Positions 5,285 through 5,336 of a stretch of DNA of 5,336 nucleotides are shown piece after piece. This stretch comes from KLAP211 sp964650085 (GTDB taxonomy: Bacteria; Patescibacteriota; Dojkabacteria; J137), in contig CAZYSE010000064.1 in NCBI GenBank assembly GCA_964650085.1, forward strand, positions 1-5,336, written 5' to 3'. The notes beneath the pieces are model-generated. The model saw nothing but the letters and a program-made list of their open reading frames with translations. It had not been told where the DNA came from and did not search any database. Within the stretch, counting starts at the first letter, position 1; the number at the start of each line of letters is the position of its first letter. Position numbers and translations under genes: made by a program.

Positions 5285-5336
5285 TATGCCTGGCACGATT
5301 CGAACGTGCGACCTACTGCTTAGAAGGCAGTTGCTC
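5285..5336 (-). tRNA. tRNA-Arg (anticodon TCT), 5' part outside window
   Basis: Fifty-two of roughly 73 bases are visible. They are the 3' half of the D stem (GAGC), the anticodon stem ACTGC/GCAGT around loop CTTCTAA (anticodon TCT, reading AGA), the variable loop AGGTC, the T arm GCACG-TTCGAAT-CGTGC, the acceptor 3' strand CAGGCAT, and discriminator A. CCA is not encoded. AGA is visibly the favoured Arg codon in dnaE, so this should be a major tRNA. The missing 5' acceptor strand should read close to ATGCCTG or GTGCCTG. Confidence 0.93.

Overview
This window looks like a piece of a low-GC bacterial chromosome with short intergenic gaps. The DnaE N-terminus, the small stand-alone GIY-YIG protein, the tRNAs without an encoded CCA and the dispersed palindromes all suggest a Patescibacteria (Candidate Phyla Radiation) genome. 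This assignment is inferred from style, not from a marker gene. TGG encodes Trp and no in-frame TGA interrupts the genes, so the sequence gives no sign of a recoded stop.

Layout, left to right. Positions 1-360 (+) hold the 3' two thirds of a peroxiredoxin of the BCP/PrxQ type, cut by the window just after its peroxidatic cysteine. A 59-base T-rich gap leads to 420-3965 (+), a complete DnaE, the replicative DNA polymerase III alpha subunit. It has an apparently metal-competent PHP domain, all three catalytic aspartates, a clamp-binding motif and an OB fold. Positions 3966-4113 contain no gene. They hold a GC-richer block of palindromes between the converging dnaE and the minus-strand genes.

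The right third is read on the minus strand, in the order tRNA-Arg(TCT) (cut by the window end), a structured spacer, tRNA-Lys(CTT), a palindromic element, a small GIY-YIG nuclease gene, and a 2H phosphoesterase (2'-5' RNA ligase family) gene. The last two overlap by 16 bases and are probably translationally coupled.

The replication gene and the antioxidant gene are ordinary housekeeping functions. The most interesting part is 4920-5025. There, two related palindromic motifs in opposite orientation, an 85-base element with 11-base inverted ends and a 30-base central dyad fill the gap between the tRNA-Lys 3' end and the GIY-YIG start codon. The spacer between the tRNAs (5096-5284) is also unusually rich in nested inverted repeats. 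I saw no CRISPR array, complete insertion sequence, riboswitch or replication origin.
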